DNA of 64,000 nt, from contig NZ_OLKL01000010.1 in assembly GCF_900291015.1 (NCBI RefSeq), positions 124,367-188,366 on the forward strand, written 5' to 3'. The stretch is from Pseudomonas persica. GTDB lineage: Bacteria > Pseudomonadota > Gammaproteobacteria > Pseudomonadales > Pseudomonadaceae. The translations under genes and the position numbers were made by a program. This document shows positions 10,095 to 17,834 of this stretch, piece after piece. Every line of letters starts with the position of its first letter. The stretch's first letter is position 1. A model generated the notes under the pieces. That model did not search any database. It saw only the letters and a program-made list of their open reading frames with translations, and was not told the origin of the DNA.

Positions 10095-10679
10095 ATGTTG
10101 CAACGTCTGCTGTTCGGTTTGATCGCCGTAGCCAGCCTCAGCCTGGTCGGTTGTGCCCACAGCCCGCAACAACTCAACCCGCAACCCACGCTCAAGGCCC
10201 AGCTCGCCCCCGTCGGCCATGGCCAGCCGGTCGTGGTCCGGGTGGTTGACGGCCGGGCTTCGCAGTCCCTGGGCACTCGCGGTGGCATGTACCCCGAGAC
10301 CAGCACCATCAGCGTCAGCGGTAACGACATCGTGCCCAAGCTGCAGGCCCAGGCCGAAGCCGCCGTACGCCTGCTCGGCTTCACCCCGACGCCGAACGCC
10401 TACAATGCGCCGCAGCTGACCGTGACCCTGGCCGAGCTGAAGTACCAGTCGCCGAAAGATAACCTGTACGTGACCGAGGCCACCATCGGCGCCACCTTCC
10501 GTGCCGACGTGTCCAATGGTGGCCGCCGCTACAGTGGTCGTTACGGCGCTTCGCTGGACCAGCGTTTCGGCATGGCGCCGAACCAGGAAACCAACACCCA
10601 GCTGGTGGGCGATGTGCTGAGCGATGCCCTGACCCGCATGTTCAAGGACCCGACCATCGGGCAGGTGCTGGGGCAGTAA
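10095..10679 (+). CDS. YajG-family lipoprotein
   Basis: A 194-residue lipoprotein precursor. The signal peptide ends with the lipobox LVGC, giving Cys20 as the lipidated residue. The mature part has the YajG layout: an early VVVRVVDGRASQSLGTRGG segment, then ALTRMFKDPTIGQVLGQ at the end. YajG proteins are small periplasmic-facing lipoproteins of unknown function. A strong terminator follows 19 bp after the stop, so this is a one-gene unit. Possible -10 TATACT lies at about 10055. Confidence 0.85.
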   Translation: MLQRLLFGLIAVASLSLVGCAHSPQQLNPQPTLKAQLAPVGHGQPVVVRVVDGRASQSLGTRGGMYPETSTISVSGNDIVPKLQAQAEAAVRLLGFTPTPNAYNAPQLTVTLAELKYQSPKDNLYVTEATIGATFRADVSNGGRRYSGRYGASLDQRFGMAPNQETNTQLVGDVLSDALTRMFKDPTIGQVLGQ

Positions 10680-10697
10680 GCCTTCAGCGGTAAAACA

Positions 10698-10733
10698 GAA
10701 CCCGTTGCCTGTGTTCCAGGCAGCGGGTTTTTT
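10698..10733 (+). terminator. rho-independent terminator after yajG-like gene
   Basis: The stem arms AACCCGTTGCCTG and CAGGCAGCGGGTT (one G-T pair) enclose a short loop and are followed by a T run. Confidence 0.9.
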
Positions 10734-10843
10734 GTTGTCTGTGCCAGATGAAATTTGATGACACTTTGTCGCCTGGGCCGGGCATCAGGGAACGACTTGG
10801 GTAAAATGCCGGGCTTTGCCGTCGCTCATACCTAGGTTGCGTG

Positions 10844-11104
10844 ATGTCCTTGCAAGTGCTCTGGGGGTTCCTGGCCGCCCACCCGACCAAGCTGATCAAT
10901 CTGCTGGCGCTGCTGCTGACCTGCCCGGGCGGGTTGCTGCTGCACAGTGCACGGCGGCGCGCGGCCGAGACCCGCGAATACATGGCAGTAGAGGAGGGGG
11001 TAGTGGACGCATTCGACCTGCGGGTGCCGCGCTATTTCTACATTCTCGGTTTTTCGTGCCTGGCGATGGCGTTGCTGTTGTCCTGGTTCAGTACCTGGGT
11101 TTGA
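10844..11104 (+). CDS. small inner-membrane protein, unknown function
   Basis: An 86-residue protein with two hydrophobic segments, about residues 13-33 (LINLLALLLTCPGGLLL) and 66-84 (FYILGFSCLAMALLLSWF), flanking a charged loop. No family name comes to mind. ATG 10844 and GTG 10841 are both possible; AGGT upstream is weak. It is followed by a type-B REP pair and convergent with the acyltransferase gene. Confidence 0.65.
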   Translation: MSLQVLWGFLAAHPTKLINLLALLLTCPGGLLLHSARRRAAETREYMAVEEGVVDAFDLRVPRYFYILGFSCLAMALLLSWFSTWV

Positions 11105-11121
11105 GCGCCTGCGGCCGCTTT

Positions 11122-11213
11122 GCGGTCCATCGCCGGCAAGCCAGCTCCCACAGGATTGCACGAGCCTGAGGGAAGTGCGGTCTCTGTGGGAGCTGGCTTG
11201 CCGGCGATGGGCT
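11122..11213. repeat. REP pair (inverted, type B)
   Basis: Cores CATCGCCGGCAAGCCAGCTC and its inverse flank a spacer of about 30 bp. Outer GC-rich arms (TTTGCGG / GGGCTGCAAAG) extend the hairpin. It lies between convergent genes. Confidence 0.9.
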
Positions 11214-11235
11214 GCAAAGCAGCCCCGGCATTCGC

Positions 11236-12405
11236 TCAGGCAACCGGCGCTTGCTGCCTGACCTGATACTGGTTACGCACCGGCGTCGCATACTGCAGCA
11301 CCAGATACGGCCGCTGCTCCTCAGGGCAGGCCTCCAGGCGGCGTTGCCATTCCTCCCTGGCCCGGGCCAGCTCATCAGCCGGGAACACCTTATCGGCGCT
11401 CGGCACCTGCAGCGCCTCATCCTTGCCATCCCACATCGCATAGGCCAGGTAGTGCACCGGGAACAGCCGGTAGCCACCGAGGATCTGCCGGTCGATTTCC
11501 ACCGCCAGCTGCTTGGTGTCCTCGTGGTACTCGCTCACCGGCGGGGCGAAGTTGATGTGCACCCGGCCCTTGTAGCCGGTAATGCCCTTGGCGATGCTGT
11601 TGTCGTCCTCGCCCGGCGCCTTCTTGTAGGTGCCGGTGGTGGCGCGGATGTACAGCTCGCGGGCCTTGGCCTGGTCGCACGGGTCATATTCGTAGCTGAT
11701 CGACACCGGTGTCAGGTTCAGGCTCTGGATCACTGCGCCGAACGGCTCGTCCTTGCGGCTCATGTGGAACATCTTGAGGATCGCCGAGTCGGTGCGGTCG
11801 TCACCGTCCTTGGCCCGGCCTTCGGCCTGGGCGATCCAGATCGACGTGGCGTCGTTGCGGATCGAATGGTTGATGTAGGCCGAGAGCAGCTGGTAGGCCG
11901 CCAGCTTCTCGCGGCGCCCACTGATCGAGCGGTGCACGATGAAGCTCTTGTTCAGGCGCATCATGTCGCTGACAAACGGTTTTTGCAGCAGGTTGTCGCC
12001 AATGGCGATGCGCGGCGTGGGCAGGCCGGCGTGGTACACCGCATAGTTGACGAAGGCCGGGTCCATGACGATGTCACGGTGGTTGGCCAGGAACAGGTAG
12101 GCGGTGCCGGCCTTGAGCTGCTCCACGCCCGAATAGGTGACACCGTCGGTGGCGCGGTCGATGGTCTGGTCGACGTAGTACTCGACTTTGTCCTGCAAGG
12201 TCGAGACACAAGTGACGCCGGCGAATTCCTTGCGCAGGCGGCGGGCGATCAGCGGTTTGAGCAACCAGCCGAGAGCACCGGCCGCACGCGGGAAGCGGAA
12301 GTGGGTGAGGATATCGAGGAATGCCGGGTCGCTGAGCAGGCGTGCCAGAACGGCAGGGACCTCAGCGTCGTCGTACGGTCGGATGGCATCGAATTCGCCC
12401 ATCAT
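11236..12405 (-). CDS. PlsC-like 1-acyl-glycerol-3-phosphate acyltransferase family protein
   Basis: A 389-residue protein with an acyltransferase block. LFLANHRDIVMDPAF carries the NHxxxxD catalytic motif (here NHRDIVMD), and later segments IWIAQAEGRAKDGDD and VSISYEYDPCD match blocks III-IV of PlsC/PlsB-like enzymes. It is longer than E. coli PlsC, with extra N- and C-terminal parts, so it is a distant relative whose acceptor is uncertain. The frame remains open upstream; ATG 12405 (MMGEF) with AAGAGAG upstream is chosen, with ATG 12402 as the alternative. Confidence 0.8.
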   Translation of the reverse strand: MMGEFDAIRPYDDAEVPAVLARLLSDPAFLDILTHFRFPRAAGALGWLLKPLIARRLRKEFAGVTCVSTLQDKVEYYVDQTIDRATDGVTYSGVEQLKAGTAYLFLANHRDIVMDPAFVNYAVYHAGLPTPRIAIGDNLLQKPFVSDMMRLNKSFIVHRSISGRREKLAAYQLLSAYINHSIRNDATSIWIAQAEGRAKDGDDRTDSAILKMFHMSRKDEPFGAVIQSLNLTPVSISYEYDPCDQAKARELYIRATTGTYKKAPGEDDNSIAKGITGYKGRVHINFAPPVSEYHEDTKQLAVEIDRQILGGYRLFPVHYLAYAMWDGKDEALQVPSADKVFPADELARAREEWQRRLEACPEEQRPYLVLQYATPVRNQYQVRQQAPVA

Positions 12406-12527
12406 GCTCTCTTGTTGGAAACGGCTAGGGTAATAAGGTAGGGACGGGCTCCGAAAAACGGCTCGGACACACACAGGCCCTGTAAACAGACCGGCAATTA
12501 TACGCATAAGTCACTGCGGAGACCGCG

Positions 12528-12713
12528 ATGCTGGAAACCGACTTCTATGATTGCCCTTATTGTGGCGAACGTGTGGAAACCACTGTTGACCTGTCAGGTG
12601 GTGACCAGGTCTACACCGAGGACTGCCAGGTGTGCTGTCAGCCTGTGGTGTTCATTCTGCAGGTGCATGGTGACGAATGGATGCTCGAAGTCCGCCGCGA
12701 GGACGATACCTGA
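12528..12713 (+). CDS. CPXCG-motif cysteine-rich small protein
   Basis: A 61-residue protein with two CxxC knuckles: CPYCG at residues 9-13 and CQVC near 33-36. This matches the CPXCG family, thought to bind a single Zn ion; the role is unknown. The stop TGA overlaps the ATG of the next gene (TGATG at 12711-12715), indicating translational coupling with the DUF2007 gene. Confidence 0.88.
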   Translation: MLETDFYDCPYCGERVETTVDLSGGDQVYTEDCQVCCQPVVFILQVHGDEWMLEVRREDDT

Positions 12714-12973
12714 TGCAACGCATCTACGAACCGGAAAGCCTGCTCGAGGCGGAAATGCTGGCGGGCATGCTCGCCAGCGAGGGGATCGAGGCGCACCTGG
12801 TCGGCCGTGACCTGGTCGGTGCTGCCGGCGAGCTACCGCTGCAGGGCCTGCTGGGGCTTGCCGTGGCTGATGAGCAGGCCGAGTACGCACGGCAGCTGAT
12901 CGATGCGTACAATGACGCCCAGCCACTGGTTGGCGACGAACCGGAGAGTTTCCCCGGTACCTTGATCTGCTAG
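12713..12973 (+). CDS. DUF2007 family putative signal-transducing protein
   Basis: An 86-residue protein opening MQRIYEPESLLEAEMLAGMLASEGIEAHLVG, which fits DUF2007, a small ferredoxin-like domain proposed to bind ligands or PII-like partners. The later GLAVADEQAEYARQLIDAY matches the family's second half. It is coupled to the CPXCG gene by overlap and followed 15 bp later by yedK, so three genes probably form one operon. Confidence 0.85.
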   Translation: MQRIYEPESLLEAEMLAGMLASEGIEAHLVGRDLVGAAGELPLQGLLGLAVADEQAEYARQLIDAYNDAQPLVGDEPESFPGTLIC

Positions 12974-12988
12974 GTTCTGAATTCGCCC

Positions 12989-13609
12989 ATGTGTGGACGT
13001 TACGCCCTGTTTCGCTGGCCCCAGGCCCTTGCCAGTCTGCCGGGCTTTCCCGTCGGCCAGCCGGCCCAATGGAATATCTCGCCGGGCGCCTCGGTGCTGA
13101 TCCAGCGCCAGCTCGACGGCCAGCTGCAGCTGGCCATGGCGCGCTGGGGGCTGACCCCGGCCTGGCTCACCGACCTTTCCCGTACCCCCGCCCATGCCCG
13201 TGCCGAAACCCTGGCCGAGCAGCCAATGTTTCGCGACGCGTTTCGCCAGCGCCGCTGCCTGATGCCGGCCAACGGCTTTTACGAATGGCGTGGCAGCGTG
13301 CGCAAGCGCCCGTACTGGCTGACCCCGGGGCAGGGTGCGTCGCTGAACTTCGCCGCCGTGTGGGAGGCTTACCCGGTGCAGGACCAGGTGTGGCTGAGCT
13401 GCGCGGTGGTGACCCAGGCGGCGATGAACCAGCGTCGGCCGCTGATACTGGACGATGCGGGGCAGGCGGCCTGGCTTGACCCGGACACACCGCTGACCCG
13501 CCTGCATGAATTGCTGGCCAGCCCGCCGGCGACGTTGCGCGAGCGGGCCCTGGCCAACTTCGTCAATGACCCGAAGCTGGATGCGCCGGAGTGCCTGACC
13601 CCGGTTTGA
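12989..13609 (+). CDS. yedK: SOS response-associated peptidase / abasic-site DNA-crosslink protein (YedK/HMCES)
   Basis: Shields abasic sites in single-stranded DNA by forming a covalent link through the N-terminal cysteine after Met removal. The start MCGRYALF supplies the catalytic Cys2. Other signatures are WNISPGASVLI, HARAETLAEQPMFRDAFRQRRCLMPANGFYEW (catalytic Asn/Glu), and a late TLRERALANFVND. At 206 residues it has normal length. It is probably the last gene of the CPXCG-DUF2007-yedK unit. No LexA box is visible immediately upstream. Confidence 0.92.
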   Translation: MCGRYALFRWPQALASLPGFPVGQPAQWNISPGASVLIQRQLDGQLQLAMARWGLTPAWLTDLSRTPAHARAETLAEQPMFRDAFRQRRCLMPANGFYEWRGSVRKRPYWLTPGQGASLNFAAVWEAYPVQDQVWLSCAVVTQAAMNQRRPLILDDAGQAAWLDPDTPLTRLHELLASPPATLRERALANFVNDPKLDAPECLTPV

Positions 13610-13621
13610 TGTTTTGCCTGT

Positions 13622-13723
13622 GCCGGCCCCATCGCCGGCAAGCCAGCTCCCACAGGTACTGCACAAGGCTTGAAGTCGATGCAGTCGAGGTGGGAGCGGG
13701 TTTACCCGCGAAGAGGCCGGTGC
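13622..13723. repeat. mixed REP pair (type B facing type A)
   Basis: A type-B core (CATCGCCGGCAAGCCAGCTC) faces an inverted type-A core (GGGAGCGGGTTTACCCGCG). This is the one clear mixed pair in the window. Confidence 0.85.
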
Positions 13724-13807
13724 AGGCGACGAAAATCTTCCCTGCGGCTATGGCGGCCCCAAGCGACTCGGCCTAGGATACGGCGCATGTGGATAGGGAG
13801 TGTTTTC

Positions 13808-14623
13808 ATGCGTAAGTCTTTTGTCGTCAGCCTGTTGAGTGCTGGCATCCTGCTAGCCGGCTGCCAGGCGGTGAATACCACCAGCGGCGGTGCTGTCGGC
13901 GTCGAGCGCCAGCAGTACATGTTCAGCATGCTCTCGACCGCTGAGGTCAACCAGATGTACGCCCAGTCGTACCAGCAGACTCTGGGTGAGGCATCGAACA
14001 AAGGCGTGCTGGACAAGTCCAGCGCTGATGCCAAGCGTGTCCAGGTCATTGCCAACCGCCTGATCGCCCAGACGCCCAAGTTCCGCCCGGATGCCGCGCA
14101 ATGGAACTGGGAAGTCAACGTGATCAAGAGCGACGAGCTCAACGCCAACTGCGGCCCGGGCGGCAAGATCATCGTCTACACCGGGCTGATCGATCAGCTC
14201 AAGCTCACCGATGCGGAAATTGCTGCGGTGGTGGGCCACGAGATCGCCCACGCCCTGCGTGAGCACAGCCGCGAGGCGATGTCCAAGGCGTATGGCGTGG
14301 AAATGGCCCGCCAGGGTGCCGGTGCCCTCTTTGGCCTTGGCCAGGGTAGCATGGCCATGGCCGATACCGTGGTGAACTATGCCATGACCCTGCCCAACAG
14401 CCGGGCCAACGAGAACGAGGCCGACCTGATCGGCCTGGAGCTCTCGGCGCGTGCCGGTTACGACCCGAATGCCGCGATCACCTTGTGGAACAAGATGAGC
14501 CAGGCGTCCGAAGGCGCACCGCCTGAGTTCATGAGCACTCACCCGGCGTCCCAGAGCCGCATTGCTTCGCTGCAGGCGGCGATTCCGAAGGTGATGCCGC
14601 TGTATCAGGCGGCCAAGAAGTAA
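13808..14623 (+). CDS. M48-family zinc metallopeptidase lipoprotein
   Basis: A 271-residue lipoprotein with lipobox LAGC (Cys19). The zinc site HEIAH is at residues 144-148 in VVGHEIAHALREHSREAM, with the third ligand in ENEADLIGLELSARAGYDP (near residue 197). This is the layout of LoiP/YcaL/BepA-type M48 proteases that act in the periplasm or at the outer membrane in envelope quality control. ATG 13808 with AGGGAG eight bases upstream is preferred to longer in-frame openings because it gives a proper signal peptide. It ends at a shared terminator. Confidence 0.9.
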   Translation: MRKSFVVSLLSAGILLAGCQAVNTTSGGAVGVERQQYMFSMLSTAEVNQMYAQSYQQTLGEASNKGVLDKSSADAKRVQVIANRLIAQTPKFRPDAAQWNWEVNVIKSDELNANCGPGGKIIVYTGLIDQLKLTDAEIAAVVGHEIAHALREHSREAMSKAYGVEMARQGAGALFGLGQGSMAMADTVVNYAMTLPNSRANENEADLIGLELSARAGYDPNAAITLWNKMSQASEGAPPEFMSTHPASQSRIASLQAAIPKVMPLYQAAKK

Positions 14624-14626
14624 GAC

Positions 14627-14655
14627 CTGAAGGGGCCGCAGCGCGGCCCTTTCAG
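14627..14655. terminator. bidirectional hairpin terminator
   Basis: The 13-bp stem CTGAAGGGGCCGC / GCGGCCCTTTCAG has a 3-nt loop and one G-T pair. It lies between the convergent M48 and GDT1 genes. Confidence 0.75.
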
Positions 14656-14658
14656 CAG

Positions 14659-15243
14659 TTACCCGATCCAGCCACTGGCCTTCATCGCCGAGTACACGGC
14701 CACGATCGCCAGCACGAAGAACGCCGTGGCCGCCAGGCGACGGATCAGCGTCAACGGCAGTTTGTCCGCCGCGAAGTTGCCCGCCAGTACCACCGGCACG
14801 TTGGCAATCAGCATGCCCAGGGTGGTGCCGATAATGACCATGATCAGGTGCGGATACTGTGCTGCCAGCATCACCGTGGCGACCTGGGTCTTGTCACCGA
14901 TTTCAGCCAGGAAGAACGCGATCAGCGTGGTCAGGAACGGCCCGAAGCGGCGTGCCGGGTTCTCGTCGTCATCCATCTTGTCCGGGACCAGCGTCCACAG
15001 TGCAGTGGCGGTGAAGCTCGCAGCCAGAATCCAGTGCAGTGCCGAGTCACTGAAGAAGCTGCCGACCCACGCGCCCACGGCACCGGCCGCGGCATGGTTG
15101 GCCAGGGTGGCGGCGATGATACCGGCGATGATCGGCCAGGGCTTGCGGAAGCGGGCAGCGAGAATGAGCGCGAGCAATTGCGTCTTGTCGCCGATTTCGG
15201 CGAGGGCAACGATGGCGGTGGGGACCAACAGAGATTCCAGCAT
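14659..15243 (-). CDS. GDT1/TMEM165-family (UPF0016) manganese exporter
   Basis: A 194-residue membrane protein with six or seven hydrophobic segments and the two signature repeats of the family: AEIGDKTQ at residues 15-22 and again near 116-123. UPF0016/GDT1 proteins export Mn(II), or exchange Ca/Mn for protons. The upstream RNA carries a yybP-ykoY manganese riboswitch, which strongly supports Mn efflux as the role. AGGA lies eight bases before the start and sits just beside the switching hairpin. Confidence 0.93.
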   Translation of the reverse strand: MLESLLVPTAIVALAEIGDKTQLLALILAARFRKPWPIIAGIIAATLANHAAAGAVGAWVGSFFSDSALHWILAASFTATALWTLVPDKMDDDENPARRFGPFLTTLIAFFLAEIGDKTQVATVMLAAQYPHLIMVIIGTTLGMLIANVPVVLAGNFAADKLPLTLIRRLAATAFFVLAIVAVYSAMKASGWIG

Positions 15244-15254
15244 CAGGATTCCTA

Positions 15255-15322
15255 CGGGGGCGGGTCGACACGGCTATGACACGTACAGCCTCCCCGCCCC
15301 GGGTAAGGTGTGCGTGTCATAG
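15255..15322 (-). promoter_or_regulatory. expression platform of the Mn riboswitch
   Basis: Read leftward, CTATGACACG (15322-15313), at the 3' side of the aptamer, is exactly complementary to CGTGTCATAG (15283-15274). A second GC-rich pair, GGGGCGGGG (about 15300-15292) with CCCGCCCC (about 15264-15257), is nested across it and ends near the ribosome binding site. The two helices can compete, giving ON and OFF folds. The direction of control (ON with Mn) is inferred from the family. Confidence 0.7.
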
Positions 15323-15465
15323 GTCTTGTCAAACCCTGGATCCGTCTATGCGGATCTCGCCATGCAGGCTGCATGGTGGGTCGCACGCGCCATGGTCTGT
15401 TGACCAAGTATGTTGACGCGTACCGGGCGAGCTGGGCGCTCGCGGGAGACTACTCCCCTAGGACG
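15315..15465 (-). ncRNA. yybP-ykoY manganese riboswitch aptamer
   Basis: Read leftward, the region carries the three conserved blocks of the class in order: TAGGGGAGTAG (15460-15450 core), GCGTCAACATAC (15419-15408), and CAAGACCTATG (15328-15318). These match the E. coli alx/mntP aptamers as I know them. It lies between rsmC and the GDT1 gene and reads into the latter. Mn(II) binding would be expected to raise exporter expression. Confidence 0.92.
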
Positions 15466-15509
15466 GTGCGGATTCTGCCTAGGCGAAACGCTTTCGGCAA
15501 GCGCTGTTT

Positions 15510-16508
15510 TTATCCGCGTGTTGCCCGATAGATGCGGAAGCCGTCCGCCTCGTCGCGTACCTGGCAGTTGCCCAGCGCCCCTTCGATCAGCGGCTGGTAG
15601 CGCAGGAAACTGTTGGCAACCAGGCGCATTTCGCCACCTTTTCGCAGATGAACGGCCGATTTTTTCAGCAAGTTTTCTGACGCCTGGTAGTTGGTGTGCA
15701 CCCCGGTATGGAACGGCGGGTTGCTCAGGATCAGGCTCAGCTCGGTCGGCGCCGCATCGATGCCATCGCCGCTGATCACTTCGCCTTCCAGACCATTGGC
15801 GGCCAAGGTCAGGCGGCTGGCGGCCACGGCGAAAGCATCCACGTCCAGCAGGGTGACCCGGCTTTGTGGATAACGGCGCTTGACCGTGGCACCCAGCACC
15901 CCGGCACCGCAGCCGAAGTCCAGTACATGGCCGCTCGGCAGGCCATCGAGGTGCTTGAGCAGCAGGGCGGTACCGCGATCGAGGCGACCATGGCTGAACA
16001 CACCGGGCAGGCTGACCACCTGCAGCGGGCCGTCTTCCAGGCAGAGCTCGAAGCGTTCGGCCAGGCTTTCCAGGGGTTTGGCTGCTGGCGCGTGCTCGAT
16101 GGTCACCTGCCACAGCTGGCAATGGCGGGCGCTGTCGAGCTTGCGCGGCTTGCCAAAGGCCTGCAGCTGCTTGGCCGCGCCTTCGATGCCACCGCGTTTC
16201 TCGCCGACCAGGTACAGCTCACGGCCGGCCAGGCGCGCGGCCAGGGCGTTGAGCAGGTAGGCGGCCAGTTCGCGGGACTTGGGCAGGAACAGCACGGCGT
16301 TGTCGAACGCCACTTCAGGGGGCGCCACTGCATAGTGGCTGCGGCCGGCGAAGCGGCTTTCGAGCATGGCCTGATCGCCCGCGTGCCAGGTCCAGGCCTG
16401 GGCCTGGGGCAACTGAGCGAGCAGGCCGTCGGCGGGGGCGCCGGCGAGCAGCAGCGGCCCCTGGAACAGCTCTGCCTGGCGGAGCAACACTTCACTGCGC
16501 GGGTCCAT
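15510..16508 (-). CDS. rsmC: 16S rRNA m2G1207 methyltransferase
   Basis: Methylates G1207 of 16S rRNA in the 30S subunit using SAM. The 332-residue protein has the two-domain RsmC form. A degenerate N-terminal methyltransferase-like domain is followed by the active C-terminal domain, with [15 protein letters not shown] (SAM motif I) and [11 protein letters not shown] (the NPPF motif that holds the target guanine). It is a single leftward gene between hprA and the Mn-riboswitch gene. Confidence 0.93.
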   Translation of the reverse strand: MDPRSEVLLRQAELFQGPLLLAGAPADGLLAQLPQAQAWTWHAGDQAMLESRFAGRSHYAVAPPEVAFDNAVLFLPKSRELAAYLLNALAARLAGRELYLVGEKRGGIEGAAKQLQAFGKPRKLDSARHCQLWQVTIEHAPAAKPLESLAERFELCLEDGPLQVVSLPGVFSHGRLDRGTALLLKHLDGLPSGHVLDFGCGAGVLGATVKRRYPQSRVTLLDVDAFAVAASRLTLAANGLEGEVISGDGIDAAPTELSLILSNPPFHTGVHTNYQASENLLKKSAVHLRKGGEMRLVANSFLRYQPLIEGALGNCQVRDEADGFRIYRATRG

Positions 16509-16562
16509 GGACGACGCCTCCTGGAAAAAAGTGGCGCAGTGTAGCAGAGCTGGGCGCCGGGC

Positions 16563-17528
16563 TCAGCTGACCACGCGGCGTGGCTGCCCGGCGAAGAAGG
16601 CCTGGGCGTTCTCGCTGAGCTGGCCGACGATACGCTGGCGCGACTCCACCGCCCCCCAGGCGCTGTGCGGGGTGATGATCAGGCGCGGGATGCCGGGTTC
16701 GAGCAGCGGGTTGCCATTGACCGGCGGCTCCACGCTCAGCACGTCGGTGGCGGCGCCGCCCAGGTGGCCACTGCGCAGGGCGGCGGCCAGCGCCTGTTCG
16801 TCGATCAGGCCGCCACGGGCGGTGTTGACCACCAGCGCGTTGGGCTTGAGCAGAGCCAGCTGGCGGGCCCCGAGCATGTGTCGGGTGTGCTCGTTCAGCG
16901 GGCAGTGCAGGGTCAGGGCATCGACTTGCGGCAGCAGCTCGTCCAGTGGCAGCCGGTCGGGGCGTTCCGGGCGGCCGGGGATCTGCCCGCTGAGCACGCG
17001 CATGCCGAAGGCTTCGGCCAGCCGCGCCACCGCGCCGCCCAGTTCACCATGGCCGAGCAGACCGAGGGTCTTGCCCTCCAGCTCGACGATGGGGAAGTCC
17101 AGCAGGCAGAACTGGCTGGCCTTGGCCCACTGGCCGTCGGCTACTGCCTGGTTGTAGTCGCACAGGCGGGTGGCCAGGGCCAGCAGCAGGGCCAGGGTGT
17201 GCTGGGCGACGGACGGCGTGCCATAGCCCTGGCAGTTGCACACGGTAATGCCCTGGGCACGTGCTGTCGCCAGGTCGACATTGTTGGTGCCGGTGGCGGC
17301 CACCAGGATCAGCTTCAGTTGCGGGTTGGCGGCCAGGGTCGCGGCGTCGAGCATGACCTTGTTGCTGATCACCGCCACCGCGCCCTGCAGGCGTTCGGCG
17401 ACTTGCTCCGGACGGGTGGCGGCGAACAGCTCGAACTCGTCGAACTGCTGCTGCAGGGGCGAGAGGTCGAGATCGCCCAGGTCCAGGGACTGGTGATCGA
17501 GAAATACGGCGCGACGCGGGCTGGGCAT
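16563..17528 (-). CDS. hprA: D-2-hydroxyacid dehydrogenase (glycerate/hydroxypyruvate reductase type)
   Basis: An NAD(P)H-dependent reductase of hydroxypyruvate/glyoxylate, linking serine and glycerate metabolism. The 321-residue product shows the Rossmann motif GLLGHGELGGAV and the D-2-hydroxyacid dehydrogenase signature VVNTARGGLIDEQAL with catalytic Arg. The catalytic Glu follows, and His lies in LIITPHSAWG. Substrate preference is from family resemblance and P. putida context, not from a diagnostic residue. A damaged REP pair lies upstream. Confidence 0.85.
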   Translation of the reverse strand: MPSPRRAVFLDHQSLDLGDLDLSPLQQQFDEFELFAATRPEQVAERLQGAVAVISNKVMLDAATLAANPQLKLILVAATGTNNVDLATARAQGITVCNCQGYGTPSVAQHTLALLLALATRLCDYNQAVADGQWAKASQFCLLDFPIVELEGKTLGLLGHGELGGAVARLAEAFGMRVLSGQIPGRPERPDRLPLDELLPQVDALTLHCPLNEHTRHMLGARQLALLKPNALVVNTARGGLIDEQALAAALRSGHLGGAATDVLSVEPPVNGNPLLEPGIPRLIITPHSAWGAVESRQRIVGQLSENAQAFFAGQPRRVVS

Positions 17529-17565
17529 GGGGCTCTCCGGTGCAGGGCAGGGGTATTGGTGTTGT

Positions 17566-17650
17566 GGCCTTTCGCGGGTAAACCAGCTCCTACAGGTACT
17601 GCACCACTCCTGCAGGTTGTGGTGAACCTGGGTTTACCCGCGAAAGGGCC
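17566..17650. repeat. damaged REP pair (type A)
   Basis: The left copy reads TTCGCGGGTAAACCAGCTCC (core mutated). The right copy keeps GGGTTTACCCGCGAAAGGGCC but has lost the expected CCTGTGGGAGC head. The rest of the spacer 17529-17834 holds only the alkK promoter region. Confidence 0.7.
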
Positions 17651-17834
17651 CTTTGCTGCAGTACAAATCTTGAAGCTGCTCGGCGCAGTGTCTAGCCCGC
17701 GGTTACTGCCCGTCAACGCCCGCCACTCATACCTTCGCCACGCAAATCATTCCTTCGGCTGATTTAGCCGTCACATTGGCGAACTACAGTAGTTCCCAGA
17801 CTTGTCCGGCCCGCTTTTCAGAAAAGGGATACCC

